A stretch of 26,318 nt of DNA from an uncultured Gammaproteobacteria bacterium (GCA_905480065.1 CAJQOV010000176.1:1-26318), one strand, 5' to 3'. Shown: positions 7,802-15,118, numbered from the stretch's first letter. The notes: generated from the letters alone by a model not told the origin. Program-made: numbers and translations.

Positions 7802-9352
7802 TCAGACATCCCCGAGCTGTGGATGAGCGCGTTCGTCGCGCTGGATGATCTTGTTGATCGCATTGATATACGCCTTGGCCGAGGCAATCACGATATCCGT
7901 GTCCGCACCCTGTCCATTGACGATACGACCACCCCTCTGCAGCCGGACGGTCACCTCACCCTGCGAGTCGGTTCCACTGGTGATGTTGTTTACCGAATAC
8001 AATTGCAACTCGGTGCCGCTGTTGATCAGTGCCTCAATCGCCTTGAACGAGGCATCTACCGGACCGCTGCCGGGAGACTCTGCCGGCCGCTCTTCACCAT
8101 CTACCCAGAGGGTCAGGCGGGCATACGGAGTTTCCCCCGTTTCCGAGCAAACTTTCAGCGACATCAGCTTGAGCCAGTCGTTGCCCGACTCCAGACCCGT
8201 TTCGGTAACCAGTGATTGCAGGTCTTCATCGAAGATCTCGTGTTTCTTGTCAGCCAGCTCCTTGAACCGGGAAAATGTCTCGTTGAGATCTTCCTCGGTA
8301 GAGAACTCGATGCCGAGCTCCTGCAGCCGGGTCCGGAACGCATTGCGACCGGAATGCTTGCCCAGCACAATTCGGTTCGCGGACCAGCCTACATCCTGCG
8401 CACGCATGATTTCATAGGTCTCGCGACTCTTGAGCACACCATCCTGGTGAATACCGGATTCGTGTGCAAAGGCATTGATACCAACGATTGCCTTGTTTGG
8501 TTGCACTGCAAAGCCGGTGATCCCGGACACCAGGCGCGAACAGGTCATGATCTGGGTGGTATCCAGCCCGGTCTTGCAGGGAAATACGTCCTGACGTGTC
8601 TGCACTGCCATGACCACCTCTTCCAGCGCGGCATTGCCGGCACGCTCGCCAAGACCATTGATGGTGCATTCGACCTGGCGTGCACCATTCAATACCGCAG
8701 ACAGCGAGTTACCCACCGCCAACCCCAGATCATTATGACAATGCACCGAGAACACTGCCTTGTCAGCATTGGGGATTCGTTCAATCAGGGTACGAATCAG
8801 TTCACCGAACTGGTGAGGCAGGTTGTAACCTACGGTATCCGGTATGTTGATGGTGCTCGCACCGGCATCGATTACCGCCTCGATGACACGGCACAGGAAG
8901 TCGACCTCGGAACGCCCCGCATCTTCCGGCGAGAATTCGACATTATCGGTATAGCCACGCGCCCGTTTCACCGCGCGTACAGCCTGCTCGATCACCTGCT
9001 CCGGCTGCATGCGCAGTTTCATCTGCATATGGATCGGCGAGGTGGCAATAAAGGTATGAATCCGCGCCGAGGCGGCCTGCTTCAGCGCTTCACCGGCACG
9101 ATCAATATCCTTGTCCAGCGCCCGGGCCAGGCCACACACCGTGCTGCCGGTGACCGCACGTGCAACGGCCTGTACTGATTCAAAGTCCCCGGGACTGGCG
9201 ATCGGGAAGCCCGCCTCGATAACATCCACGCGCATCCGCTCCAGCGCCTTGGCAATTCGAACCTTTTCATCACGGGTCATGGATGCGCCCGGGCTTTGCT
9301 CGCCGTCGCGCAGGGTCGTGTCAAAAATAATCAACTTGTCCTGGTTACTCAT
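7802..9352 (-). CDS. leuA: 2-isopropylmalate synthase
   Basis: Condenses acetyl-CoA with 2-ketoisovalerate, the committed step of leucine synthesis. The 516 residues contain the TIM-barrel catalytic domain beginning IIFDTTLRDGEQSPGAS, the metal-binding SVHCHNDLGLAVGN, and NGLGERAGNAALEE. The C-terminal leucine-sensing LeuA dimer domain (about 390-510) is present, so allosteric feedback is likely. Start choice: two in-frame ATGs lie at 9358 and 9352. GGGAG at 9364-9360 is 7 bases from the 9352 ATG but only 1 base from 9358, so I call 9352. Its leader holds a Leu-rich peptide and a terminator-like hairpin. A longer call from 9358 would add two residues. Confidence 0.97.
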   Translation of the reverse strand: MSNQDKLIIFDTTLRDGEQSPGASMTRDEKVRIAKALERMRVDVIEAGFPIASPGDFESVQAVARAVTGSTVCGLARALDKDIDRAGEALKQAASARIHTFIATSPIHMQMKLRMQPEQVIEQAVRAVKRARGYTDNVEFSPEDAGRSEVDFLCRVIEAVIDAGASTINIPDTVGYNLPHQFGELIRTLIERIPNADKAVFSVHCHNDLGLAVGNSLSAVLNGARQVECTINGLGERAGNAALEEVVMAVQTRQDVFPCKTGLDTTQIMTCSRLVSGITGFAVQPNKAIVGINAFAHESGIHQDGVLKSRETYEIMRAQDVGWSANRIVLGKHSGRNAFRTRLQELGIEFSTEEDLNETFSRFKELADKKHEIFDEDLQSLVTETGLESGNDWLKLMSLKVCSETGETPYARLTLWVDGEERPAESPGSGPVDASFKAIEALINSGTELQLYSVNNITSGTDSQGEVTVRLQRGGRIVNGQGADTDIVIASAKAYINAINKIIQRDERAHPQLGDV

Positions 9353-9359
9353 GCTCATG

Positions 9360-9364
9360 CTCCC
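9360..9364 (-). promoter_or_regulatory. Shine-Dalgarno that decides the leuA start
   Basis: GGGAG on the minus strand sits 7 bases before ATG 9352 and only one base before the alternative ATG 9358, favouring the inner start. Confidence 0.6.
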
Positions 9365-9416
9365 GCAGGTGCCGGCAGCAGGGCCGGGACCTCAAAACTG
9401 TTTGTGCCAGCATAGC

Positions 9417-9440
9417 AAAAACCCCGCAAGGCGGCTGGCT
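9417..9440 (-). terminator. Terminator-like attenuator hairpin upstream of leuA
   Basis: On the minus strand CCGC (9434-9431), loop CTT and GCGG (9427-9424) form the core stem. CC (9438-9437) can extend it by pairing with GG (9423-9422) across a two-base bulge. A run of five T (9421-9417) follows. It lies 41 bp after the stop of the leucine-rich leader ORF and 65 bp before leuA, the geometry of a classical leu attenuator. The stem is short and depends on the bulged extension. Confidence 0.65.
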
Positions 9441-9461
9441 GATATCGGATTGGGTGCGTTT

Positions 9462-9498
9462 TGCCTCGCCAGGCAGGGGATTAACTGCCCGAAGGCAG
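9462..9498 (-). promoter_or_regulatory. Alternative hairpins of the leu leader
   Basis: Three mutually exclusive pairings are visible on the minus strand. CTGCC (9498-9494) with GGCAG (9489-9485) closes a UUCG tetraloop inside the end of the leader ORF. GGCAG can instead pair with CTGCC (9476-9472). TGCCT (9475-9471) can pair with AGGCA (9466-9462). This is the swapped-partner layout of a ribosome-controlled attenuator. Its connection to the downstream terminator stem is inferred, not folded. Confidence 0.5.
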
Positions 9499-9552
9499 CA
9501 GTCGCAGGAGAGACAGCAGCAGACCGGGAAACGGGGAGGTTACCCGATGCAT
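9481..9552 (-). CDS. leuL: leu operon leader peptide
   Basis: A 23-codon ORF whose codons 11-19 read CTG CTG CTG TCT CTC CTG CGA CTG CTG, seven leucines in nine codons (LLLSLLRLL), ending in TAA at 9481. It precedes a hairpin plus T run and then leuA on the same strand. In enterobacterial leuL, ribosome stalling at Leu codons when leucyl-tRNA is scarce prevents terminator formation; the same logic is inferred here. The ATG at 9552 has no strong Shine-Dalgarno. An in-frame ATG at 9582 would give 33 residues, but it lies at the predicted transcription start, so the shorter form is preferred. Confidence 0.75.
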   Translation of the reverse strand: MHRVTSPFPGLLLSLLRLLPSGS

Positions 9553-9589
9553 GACGTGTTTGCTGTGGATTGAAGGCTGCATACAACCA

Positions 9590-9619
9590 AGACTATCGGC
9601 AATCCGCCCCCAATTGCAA
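9590..9619 (-). promoter_or_regulatory. Weak candidate promoter of the leuL-leuA transcript
   Basis: TTGCAA (9619-9614) and TAGTCT (9595-9590) on the minus strand are spaced by 18 bases. The -10 match is poor (3/6). Transcription would begin near 9583, about 30 nt before the leader ATG, which fits an attenuation leader. Confidence 0.3.
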
Positions 9620-9644
9620 GTCCGACCGCCCGCCAGCCACTGGA

Positions 9645-10439
9645 TCAGTCGCCGCGTTTGCGCGCGCGCCGGCGTTTCCGTATCCCGATCAGGGTATAAA
9701 CGATTCCGGAAATCGCATAGATCAGGAACCCGGCAAACAGTACCTTGGGCGGATCAATGGATGCGAACGCATACACCAGCACTACCGCCAGCAATGCCAC
9801 GACCGACACCCGGTTCTTGAAATTGATTTCCTTGAAGCTGAAGTAGCGGATATTGCTAACCATCAGTATGCCGGTTGCAATGGTCAGCACGAACACCAGG
9901 TATACCAGGTCGTCACCCGCGAAACCGATATCGGTAGCGGCCCAGACCAGACCGGCCAGCACCCCCGCAGCAGACGGACTGGGCAGGCCGCGAAAATACA
10001 GCTTGTCGGCAGATGCAACCTGTGCGTTGAAACGGGCCAGGCGCAGGGCCGCACTGGCAGTATAGATAAAGGCCGCCAGCCAGCCGAGCTTGGCCCACCC
10101 GACGCTGATCATGGATTGCAGCGACCATTCATACATAACCAGCGCCGGCGCCAGACCAAAACAAACCATGTCCGACAGGCTGTCATAATGAACGCCGAAT
10201 TCACTCTGGGTATTGGTCAGCCTGGCCACGCGACCATCGGTTCCATCCATGATCATGGCAATGAAGATGGCAATTGCGGCCGCTTCGAACCGGCCATTCA
10301 TGGCGGCGACAATCGAATAGAATCCGGCGAACAACCCGGCCGTGGTGATCATGTTCGGCAGCAGATAAATACCCCGCCCGCGCTTGCGTGAGTCCTCCGC
10401 AGGTTCGGTATCGTCGTGTTGCTGCAGCATGTCAGGCAT
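9645..10439 (-). CDS. pssA: CDP-diacylglycerol-serine O-phosphatidyltransferase
   Basis: A 264-residue integral inner-membrane enzyme making phosphatidylserine from CDP-diacylglycerol and serine. The complete CDP-alcohol phosphatidyltransferase motif D-x2-D-G-x2-A-R-x8-G-x3-D-x3-D is present at residues 65-90 (D65, D68, G69, A72, R73, G82, D86, D90). RFNAQ and RGLPSPSAAG mark the bacterial type-II PssA. Several transmembrane segments follow, and the tail is strongly basic (RKRRRARKRGD). Its ATG overlaps the psd-like stop by 8 bases, implying translational coupling. Phosphatidylserine is normally passed to a decarboxylase, but the neighbour here looks inactive. Confidence 0.95.
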   Translation of the reverse strand: MPDMLQQHDDTEPAEDSRKRGRGIYLLPNMITTAGLFAGFYSIVAAMNGRFEAAAIAIFIAMIMDGTDGRVARLTNTQSEFGVHYDSLSDMVCFGLAPALVMYEWSLQSMISVGWAKLGWLAAFIYTASAALRLARFNAQVASADKLYFRGLPSPSAAGVLAGLVWAATDIGFAGDDLVYLVFVLTIATGILMVSNIRYFSFKEINFKNRVSVVALLAVVLVYAFASIDPPKVLFAGFLIYAISGIVYTLIGIRKRRRARKRGD

Positions 10440-11043
10440 GGATCAACCGTGCGATAGCATCGGTGCCGGCCCGCACCGTGTCCCCGCTTGCGACTGAGGG
10501 AACACTGTTTACCGGCAGGTAGATATCAACACGCCCCCCCATATGCACAAAACCGCAACGCTTGCCCTGACCGATCCGGTCACCAAAGCGGACATAACAC
10601 TGCGGGTTGTTGTGCAGGCGACCCTTGTTCATGACCAGCACGATATCATCCCCTTCGTCGGTTTGCAGCCAGACGCCGTGTGGATTGCGTCCGTCCCCGG
10701 CAAGTTTCGGCGGCTCCAGCACCTTGCCTTCCACCGGGCTGCGCGTGATATAGGCCCCATAGGGACTCATATCAATGGTTACCAGCACGCTGTCCCGATT
10801 CAGGTAAGGATCATGGACTTTCTCGACTCTCAAGACCCGCCCGTCGGCTGGACTCAGCACACTCAGCGGCAACGACGGGATGGAACGTTCCGGATCGCGA
10901 AACAGCACCATCACCAGCACTGCCAGCCCCCAGAGCCACAGCGACTGCACGAGTCCGACAAAGTGCAACACCAGTACCGCTGCAGTGAATACCAGCAGCA
11001 ACGGCAACAGGCCCTGCCTGGCGATCAGGCTATTTCTGTTCAT
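10432..11043 (-). CDS. Phosphatidylserine decarboxylase-like protein lacking the pyruvoyl serine
   Basis: A 203-residue protein of the short Psd/archaetidylserine-decarboxylase-like family: an N-terminal hydrophobic hairpin (about 11-48), FRDPER, LSPADGRV (63-70), HDPYLNRD, RSPVEG (101-106) and the C-terminal RVDIYLP block (171-177). Active Psd cuts itself at Gly-Ser, and the Ser becomes the pyruvoyl cofactor (usual pattern FGSRVDVYLP). Here the pattern is MGGRVDIYLP: Gly170, codon GGG at 10536-10534, replaces the Ser. The His expected just before RSPV is Tyr98. Self-processing therefore looks impossible. The reading frame is intact and the gene keeps its place between ilvC and pssA, overlapping pssA by 8 bases, so it is probably expressed. 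It may be a non-catalytic paralogue. No clear Shine-Dalgarno precedes ATG 11043. Confidence 0.85.
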   Translation of the reverse strand: MNRNSLIARQGLLPLLLVFTAAVLVLHFVGLVQSLWLWGLAVLVMVLFRDPERSIPSLPLSVLSPADGRVLRVEKVHDPYLNRDSVLVTIDMSPYGAYITRSPVEGKVLEPPKLAGDGRNPHGVWLQTDEGDDIVLVMNKGRLHNNPQCYVRFGDRIGQGKRCGFVHMGGRVDIYLPVNSVPSVASGDTVRAGTDAIARLIHA

Positions 11044-11091
11044 GACCGGAGAATCAGCTGATCCAGATGGTCAGGAGAAGACGCGGCGTAT

Positions 11092-12108
11092 TCAGTTCAC
11101 ACTCTTGTCGACAATCTTTCCTTCATTAATCCAGGACATCATGCCACGCAGCTTTGCGCCAACCTCCTCGATCTGGTGTTCGCGACCGATACGGCGCTTC
11201 GCCTTGAGGGTAGGCGCACCGGCCTGGTTTTCGAGAATGAATTCCCGCGCAAACTCTCCGTTCTGGATCTCGTCCAGGATGCGGCGCATCTCTTGCTTGG
11301 TCTCGGGAGTTACCACGCGTGGCCCGCGGGTCAGGTCGCCGTACTCGGCGGTGTTCGAGATGGAATAACGCATATTGGCAATGCCACCCTCGTACATCAG
11401 GTCCACGATCAGCTTGAGCTCATGCAGGCACTCGAAGTAGGCCATCTCCGGCGCATAGCCAGCTTCTACCAGGGTCTCGAAACCGGCCTGCACCAGCGCG
11501 GTCGCACCGCCACACAGCACCGCCTGCTCGCCGAACAGATCGGTCTCGGTTTCTTCCTTGAAGCTGGTCTCGATAACGCCGGCCCGGCCACCACCATTGG
11601 CAGACGCATAGGACAGTGCGATATCCCGGGAACGGCCGCTGGGATCCTGGGACACGGCGATCAGGCTGGGCACGCCGGCGCCGGCCTTGTAGGTAGAACG
11701 CACCAGGTGCCCGGGACCCTTGGGGGCGATCATGATCACATCGAGGTCGGCACGCGGCTCGATCTGCTGGAAGTGAATATTGAAACCGTGCGCAAAAGCC
11801 AGCACCCCGCCCTGCTTGATATTTGGAGCAATGCTGTCCCGGTACAGCTGCGCCTGGTGTTCATCCGGCGCCAGCACCATTACCAGGTCGGCGCCCTTGA
11901 CGGCTTCATCGATCGGCTTGACGACAAGTCCCGACTTACTGGCCTTGACCTCGGATATCGATCCGGTACGCAAACCAACCGTCACGTTCACGCCGGAATC
12001 CTTCAGGTTATTGGCATGCGCATGCCCCTGCGAACCGTAGCCGATGATGGCCACTTTCATGCCACGGATGATGGAAATGTCAGCGTCTTTATCGTAGTAG
12101 ATATTCAT
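11092..12108 (-). CDS. ilvC: Ketol-acid reductoisomerase (class I)
   Basis: A 338-residue NADPH-dependent enzyme converting acetolactate or acetohydroxybutyrate to the dihydroxy acids of valine, leucine and isoleucine synthesis. The Rossmann motif is IIGYGSQGHAHANNLKDSG (21-39). The catalytic region AFAHGFNIHF includes His107. The metal ligands are D190 and E194 (ETDLFGEQ) and E226 and E230 (FECLHE). The length fits class I, not the longer enterobacterial class II enzyme. It follows ilvH after 75 bp containing a perfect inverted repeat and precedes the psd-like gene by 48 bp. Confidence 0.97.
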   Translation of the reverse strand: MNIYYDKDADISIIRGMKVAIIGYGSQGHAHANNLKDSGVNVTVGLRTGSISEVKASKSGLVVKPIDEAVKGADLVMVLAPDEHQAQLYRDSIAPNIKQGGVLAFAHGFNIHFQQIEPRADLDVIMIAPKGPGHLVRSTYKAGAGVPSLIAVSQDPSGRSRDIALSYASANGGGRAGVIETSFKEETETDLFGEQAVLCGGATALVQAGFETLVEAGYAPEMAYFECLHELKLIVDLMYEGGIANMRYSISNTAEYGDLTRGPRVVTPETKQEMRRILDEIQNGEFAREFILENQAGAPTLKAKRRIGREHQIEEVGAKLRGMMSWINEGKIVDKSVN

Positions 12109-12136
12109 TGTCGATACCTGTCATGTTGCCTGTATA

Positions 12137-12157
12137 CAGTGTCACTGCGTGACACTG
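12137..12157. repeat. Perfect 9-bp inverted repeat between ilvH and ilvC
   Basis: CAGTGTCAC (12137-12145) and GTGACACTG (12149-12157) are exact reverse complements separated by TGC. The dyad sits 29 bp before the ilvC ATG. TATACA lies directly next to it on the ilvC side on the minus strand, where a -10 element could be, although no matching -35 is visible. It could be an operator for an ilvC regulator or an intercistronic RNA hairpin. Confidence 0.55.
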
Positions 12158-12183
12158 CGCGTGAATGGAAATTTTGTTGATAC

Positions 12184-12675
12184 TCAGAGTTTCAGCGAAC
12201 GGTCACCACGGCCGATCCCGGACACACCGGTACGCACCACTTCAATAATCAGTCCCGGCTCCAGCGCCTGCACAAACGCATCCAGCTTGTCACCGGCGCC
12301 GGTCATCTCGATGGTATAGCTCTGATCGGTGACATCGATAATACGGCCACGGAAGATGTCGGAAACGCGTTTCAATTCATTGCGATGTTCGCCCTGCGCA
12401 CGCACCTTGATCAGCATCATCTCGCGCTCGATATGCGGGCCTTCCGTCATATCCATCAGCCTGACTACATCGATCAGTTTGTTCAGCTGCTTGGTTATCT
12501 GCTCGATGATCTCGTCGGTACCGCTGGTAACCAGCGTCATGCGCGACAGCGAAGAATCCTCGGTAGGCGCCACGGTCAGCGATTCGATATTGTAACCGCG
12601 CGCCGAAAACAACCCGGCCACCCGCGACAGTGCGCCGGCCTCGTTTTCCATCAGTATTGAAATAATATGGCGCAT
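12184..12675 (-). CDS. ilvH: Acetolactate synthase small (regulatory) subunit
   Basis: 163 residues, the usual IlvH length. The N-terminal ACT domain (HIISILMENEAGALSRVAGLFSARGYNIESL) binds valine for feedback inhibition and stimulates the catalytic subunit. The C-terminal half contains the conserved IIDVTDQSYTIEMTG and GIGRGDRSLKL. It starts 1 bp after the ilvI stop, so the two subunits are coupled in one transcript. ATG 12675 aligns with the family start. Confidence 0.96.
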   Translation of the reverse strand: MRHIISILMENEAGALSRVAGLFSARGYNIESLTVAPTEDSSLSRMTLVTSGTDEIIEQITKQLNKLIDVVRLMDMTEGPHIEREMMLIKVRAQGEHRNELKRVSDIFRGRIIDVTDQSYTIEMTGAGDKLDAFVQALEPGLIIEVVRTGVSGIGRGDRSLKL

Positions 12676-12676
12676 C

Positions 12677-14371
12677 TCAGATCAGGATCATCTCGTTCTG
12701 GCCGCCGCCGGCCGGAATCATCGGGTAGACATTTTCTTCCGGGTCGGTCAGGAAATCCATGAATACCAGCCGGTCCTTCAGTTTCATTGCCTCGATCAGC
12801 GCACCTTCCACATCGGCCGGCCGCGTAATCTGCATGCCGACATGGCCGTAGCTCTCGGCCAGCTTGACGAAATCCGGCAATGATTCCATGTAGGACATCG
12901 CGTAGCGCTTCTGGTAGAAAAACTCCTGCCACTGCCGCACCATCCCGAGGTAGCCGTTATTCAGATTAATGACCTTGATCGGCAGGGAATACTGCAGGCA
13001 GGTTGATAATTCCTGGATGCACATCTGGATACTGCCCTCGCCGGTAATACAGGCGACCGTGGCATCAGGATGGGCAAACTGTACACCCATCGCGGCCGGC
13101 AAGCCGAAGCCCATCGTGCCCAGACCGCCTGAATTGATCCAGCGGCGCGGTTTGTCAAACAGGTAAAACTGCGCCGCCCACATCTGGTGCTGTCCAACGT
13201 CGGAAGTAACGAAGGCGTCGCCGTGCGTGATTTTATAGAGTGTCTCGATGACGTACTGCGGCTTGATCTTGTCGCTGTCACGGTCGAATTTCAGGCAATC
13301 GCGTGACCGCCATTCCTCGATTTGCTGCCACCAGTCCTTCAATGCACCCGCATCCGTCTGCGCCGTGCTGTTACCCAGCTCCACCAGCATCGCCTTGAGT
13401 ACGTTGTCGACACATCCCACGATCGGAATATCCACCTTGACGTTCTTGGAAATACTCGCCGGATCGATATCGATATGCACGATCTTTGCGTACGGACAGA
13501 ATTTCTCGATATTGCCGGTCACGCGATCATCGAAACGTGCACCGACTGCAATCAGTACGTCACAGTGGTGCATGGCCATATTGGCTTCGTAGGTGCCATG
13601 CATGCCAAGCATGCCGACAAACTGCGGGTCTGTTGCCGGGTAACCGCCCAGCCCCATCAGGGTATTGGTGACCGGGAAATTCAATGCACGCGCCAGGGCT
13701 GTGAGGGATTCGGCCGCGTTGCCGAGAATCACGCCACCGCCGGTATAGAGGATCGGACGCTTCGCATCCAGCATCATGCTGAGTGCGCGTTTTACCTGCC
13801 CCGGGTGACCGATATGCACCGGATTGTAGGAACGGATGCTGATCTTGTCGGGGTAATGGTACTCGGCTTTTTGTGCCGTGATGTCCTTGGGGATATCCAC
13901 CACTACCGGCCCGGGCCGGCCAGTGGTTGCCACGTAGAACGCCTTCTTGATCGTTTCAGCCAGCTTCGTGACGTCCTTCACCAGAAAATTGTGCTTCACG
14001 CAGGGGCGCGTGATGCCAATGTTGTCGGCTTCCTGAAACGCATCATTGCCGATGAGGTGAGTCGGCACCTGGCCGGTAAACACCACCATGGGAATCGAGT
14101 CCATATAGGCCGTGGCGATGCCGGTTACCGCATTGGTCGCTCCCGGCCCGGAAGTAACCAGCACCACACCCGGCTTGCCGGTGGAACGCGCATAACCATC
14201 GGCAGCATGGGTCGCGGCCTGTTCGTGGCGCACCAGGATATGATTGACCTTGTCCTGCCGGTACAGGGCGTCGTAGATGTGCAGTACGGCACCACCCGGG
14301 TAGCCGAATAGGAATTCAACTCCCTCGTCCTGCAGCGCACGTACAAATATGTCCGCACCGGTCAATTCCAC
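12677..14371 (-). CDS. ilvI: Acetolactate synthase large (catalytic) subunit
   Basis: A 564-residue thiamin-diphosphate enzyme forming acetolactate or acetohydroxybutyrate, the first common step of branched-chain synthesis. It shows the N-terminal FGYPGGAVLHIYDAL with the catalytic Glu in the following HEQAATHAADGYAR, the FAD-binding middle domain, and the ThDP motif starting TGEGSIQMCIQELS and ending NLNN. The GEG in place of GDG is, as I recall, common in proteobacterial relatives. The start is GTG at 14371, supported by GGGAG 8 bases upstream and by alignment of MELTGAD with known N-termini. First gene of ilvI-ilvH-ilvC, with a terminator-like hairpin in its leader. The symbol could equally be ilvB. 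Confidence 0.96.
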   Translation of the reverse strand: MELTGADIFVRALQDEGVEFLFGYPGGAVLHIYDALYRQDKVNHILVRHEQAATHAADGYARSTGKPGVVLVTSGPGATNAVTGIATAYMDSIPMVVFTGQVPTHLIGNDAFQEADNIGITRPCVKHNFLVKDVTKLAETIKKAFYVATTGRPGPVVVDIPKDITAQKAEYHYPDKISIRSYNPVHIGHPGQVKRALSMMLDAKRPILYTGGGVILGNAAESLTALARALNFPVTNTLMGLGGYPATDPQFVGMLGMHGTYEANMAMHHCDVLIAVGARFDDRVTGNIEKFCPYAKIVHIDIDPASISKNVKVDIPIVGCVDNVLKAMLVELGNSTAQTDAGALKDWWQQIEEWRSRDCLKFDRDSDKIKPQYVIETLYKITHGDAFVTSDVGQHQMWAAQFYLFDKPRRWINSGGLGTMGFGLPAAMGVQFAHPDATVACITGEGSIQMCIQELSTCLQYSLPIKVINLNNGYLGMVRQWQEFFYQKRYAMSYMESLPDFVKLAESYGHVGMQITRPADVEGALIEAMKLKDRLVFMDFLTDPEENVYPMIPAGGGQNEMILI

Positions 14372-14379
14372 CTGCCACG

Positions 14380-14384
14380 CTCCC
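14380..14384 (-). promoter_or_regulatory. Shine-Dalgarno supporting the GTG start of ilvI
   Basis: GGGAG on the minus strand lies 8 bases upstream of GTG 14371, the only plausible start matching the family N-terminus. Confidence 0.6.
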
Positions 14385-14412
14385 GAGTCCCAAGACTGGA
14401 CGGCAACCGGGT

Positions 14413-14435
14413 AAAAAAAAGCCCGCTACAGGGGC
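14413..14435 (-). terminator. Terminator-like attenuator in the ilvI leader
   Basis: GCCC (14435-14432) and GGGC (14424-14421) form a stem with a 7-base loop, followed by eight T (14420-14413), all reading toward ilvI. The neighbour on the other side is divergent, so no minus-strand gene ends here. The likely use is therefore premature termination of the ilvI transcript itself. No convincing leader peptide was found. Confidence 0.6.
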
Positions 14436-14560
14436 AATCCGGTCGCAATCGCGAAACAATGAAAAGTACTGATAAACAAGGTAAAGGTCAAGGGAGATGG
14501 CAACCCTGCCGATGCACTGACCGGACCCGGTTAAATTATGCAATGTGTGACCCGCGTAGC

Positions 14561-14589
14561 TTGTGCCTGGGCCTGAACAACCCTACTAT
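14561..14589 (+). promoter_or_regulatory. Candidate promoter of the DUF4124 gene
   Basis: TTGTGC (14561-14566) and TACTAT (14584-14589) are 17 bases apart, giving 3/6 and 4/6 consensus matches. The predicted start near 14596 leaves about 25 nt before ATG 14621, which includes the GGAAG ribosome site at 14609-14613. Confidence 0.4.
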
Positions 14590-14620
14590 CCTTATAGAAA
14601 TCAGCAATGGAAGTGACGCC

Positions 14621-15109
14621 ATGACAGCCCCGATTACTGCAACCTCCGCCCGTAAGCTGATGTTCCCACTGACCATAGCCGTTGGCCTGCTGCTCTGGCA
14701 TGGCGCTGGACTGGCTGAAGTTTACAAGTGGGTCGACGAAAACAATGAAGTTCAGTACACCCAGATCCCCCCTCCGCCGGGAATACATTCCACCCGGATC
14801 GGACCCGCTCCGCCACCGGCGGATGATCCCGGCACCATCACCAACCAGCTGCAGGAGCGCATCAAGGCCAGCGAGGAACACCAGAAGGAACAACTCGATG
14901 CCACCGAGAAACAGCAGCAAATGGTTGAAATCCGCAAGATACGGCAGCAGAACTGCGTTGCTGCGCACAATAACCTGGAGCAACTGAACCGGGGCGGCCA
15001 GGTCCGCTACCGGACCAGTACCGGTGAAGTACTGCGCCTGACCGAGGAAGACCGCAGCAAACGGATCGAGGAAGCCAGCAATCAAGTCAAGGAATTCTGC
15101 GAGAGCTGA
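14621..15109 (+). CDS. Exported DUF4124-domain protein with coiled-coil segment
   Basis: 162 residues. An N-terminal signal peptide (hydrophobic about 14-31, ending GAGLA) is followed at once by EVYKWVDENNEVQYTQIPPP, the short DUF4124 module found on many gammaproteobacterial envelope proteins. A Pro-rich stretch leads to a charged, probably coiled-coil region (about 75-110: QEQLD/EKQQQ type), then a C-terminal part with two cysteines (QNCVAAH and EFCES) that could form a periplasmic disulfide. Function is unknown. ATG 14621 is chosen because GGAAG lies 7 bases upstream. It is first of a three-gene run with the MIF-like gene and a second DUF4124-like gene, and divergent from ilvI. Confidence 0.82.
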   Translation: MTAPITATSARKLMFPLTIAVGLLLWHGAGLAEVYKWVDENNEVQYTQIPPPPGIHSTRIGPAPPPADDPGTITNQLQERIKASEEHQKEQLDATEKQQQMVEIRKIRQQNCVAAHNNLEQLNRGGQVRYRTSTGEVLRLTEEDRSKRIEEASNQVKEFCES

Positions 15110-15118
15110 GGTGTTGCA

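Noticed and set aside
8216..9178. 320-codon plus-strand frame opposite leuA
   Set aside because: Shadow of leuA, which is intact.
11176..12180. 334-codon plus-strand frame opposite ilvC
   Set aside because: Shadow of ilvC; the sense protein is complete with all metal ligands.
13322..14311. 329-codon plus-strand frame opposite ilvI
   Set aside because: Shadow of ilvI; the composition is typical of antisense translation.
12677..14371. GEG in place of GDG in the ThDP motif of IlvI as a sign of inactivity
   Set aside because: Glu keeps the acidic side chain, and this variant is, as I recall, common in proteobacterial acetolactate synthases. All other motifs are intact.
14316..14543. 75-codon minus-strand frame running through the ilvI leader hairpin
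   Set aside because: It needs a TTG start near the predicted -10, and its frame crosses the terminator into ilvI, which a leader peptide should not do.
14536..14622. Branched-chain-rich short ORF as an ilv leader peptide
   Set aside because: Suggestive codon content, but it lies antisense to the start of the DUF4124 gene, uses rare ATA codons and stops about 100 nt before the hairpin. Kept only as a possibility under the ilvI leader finding.
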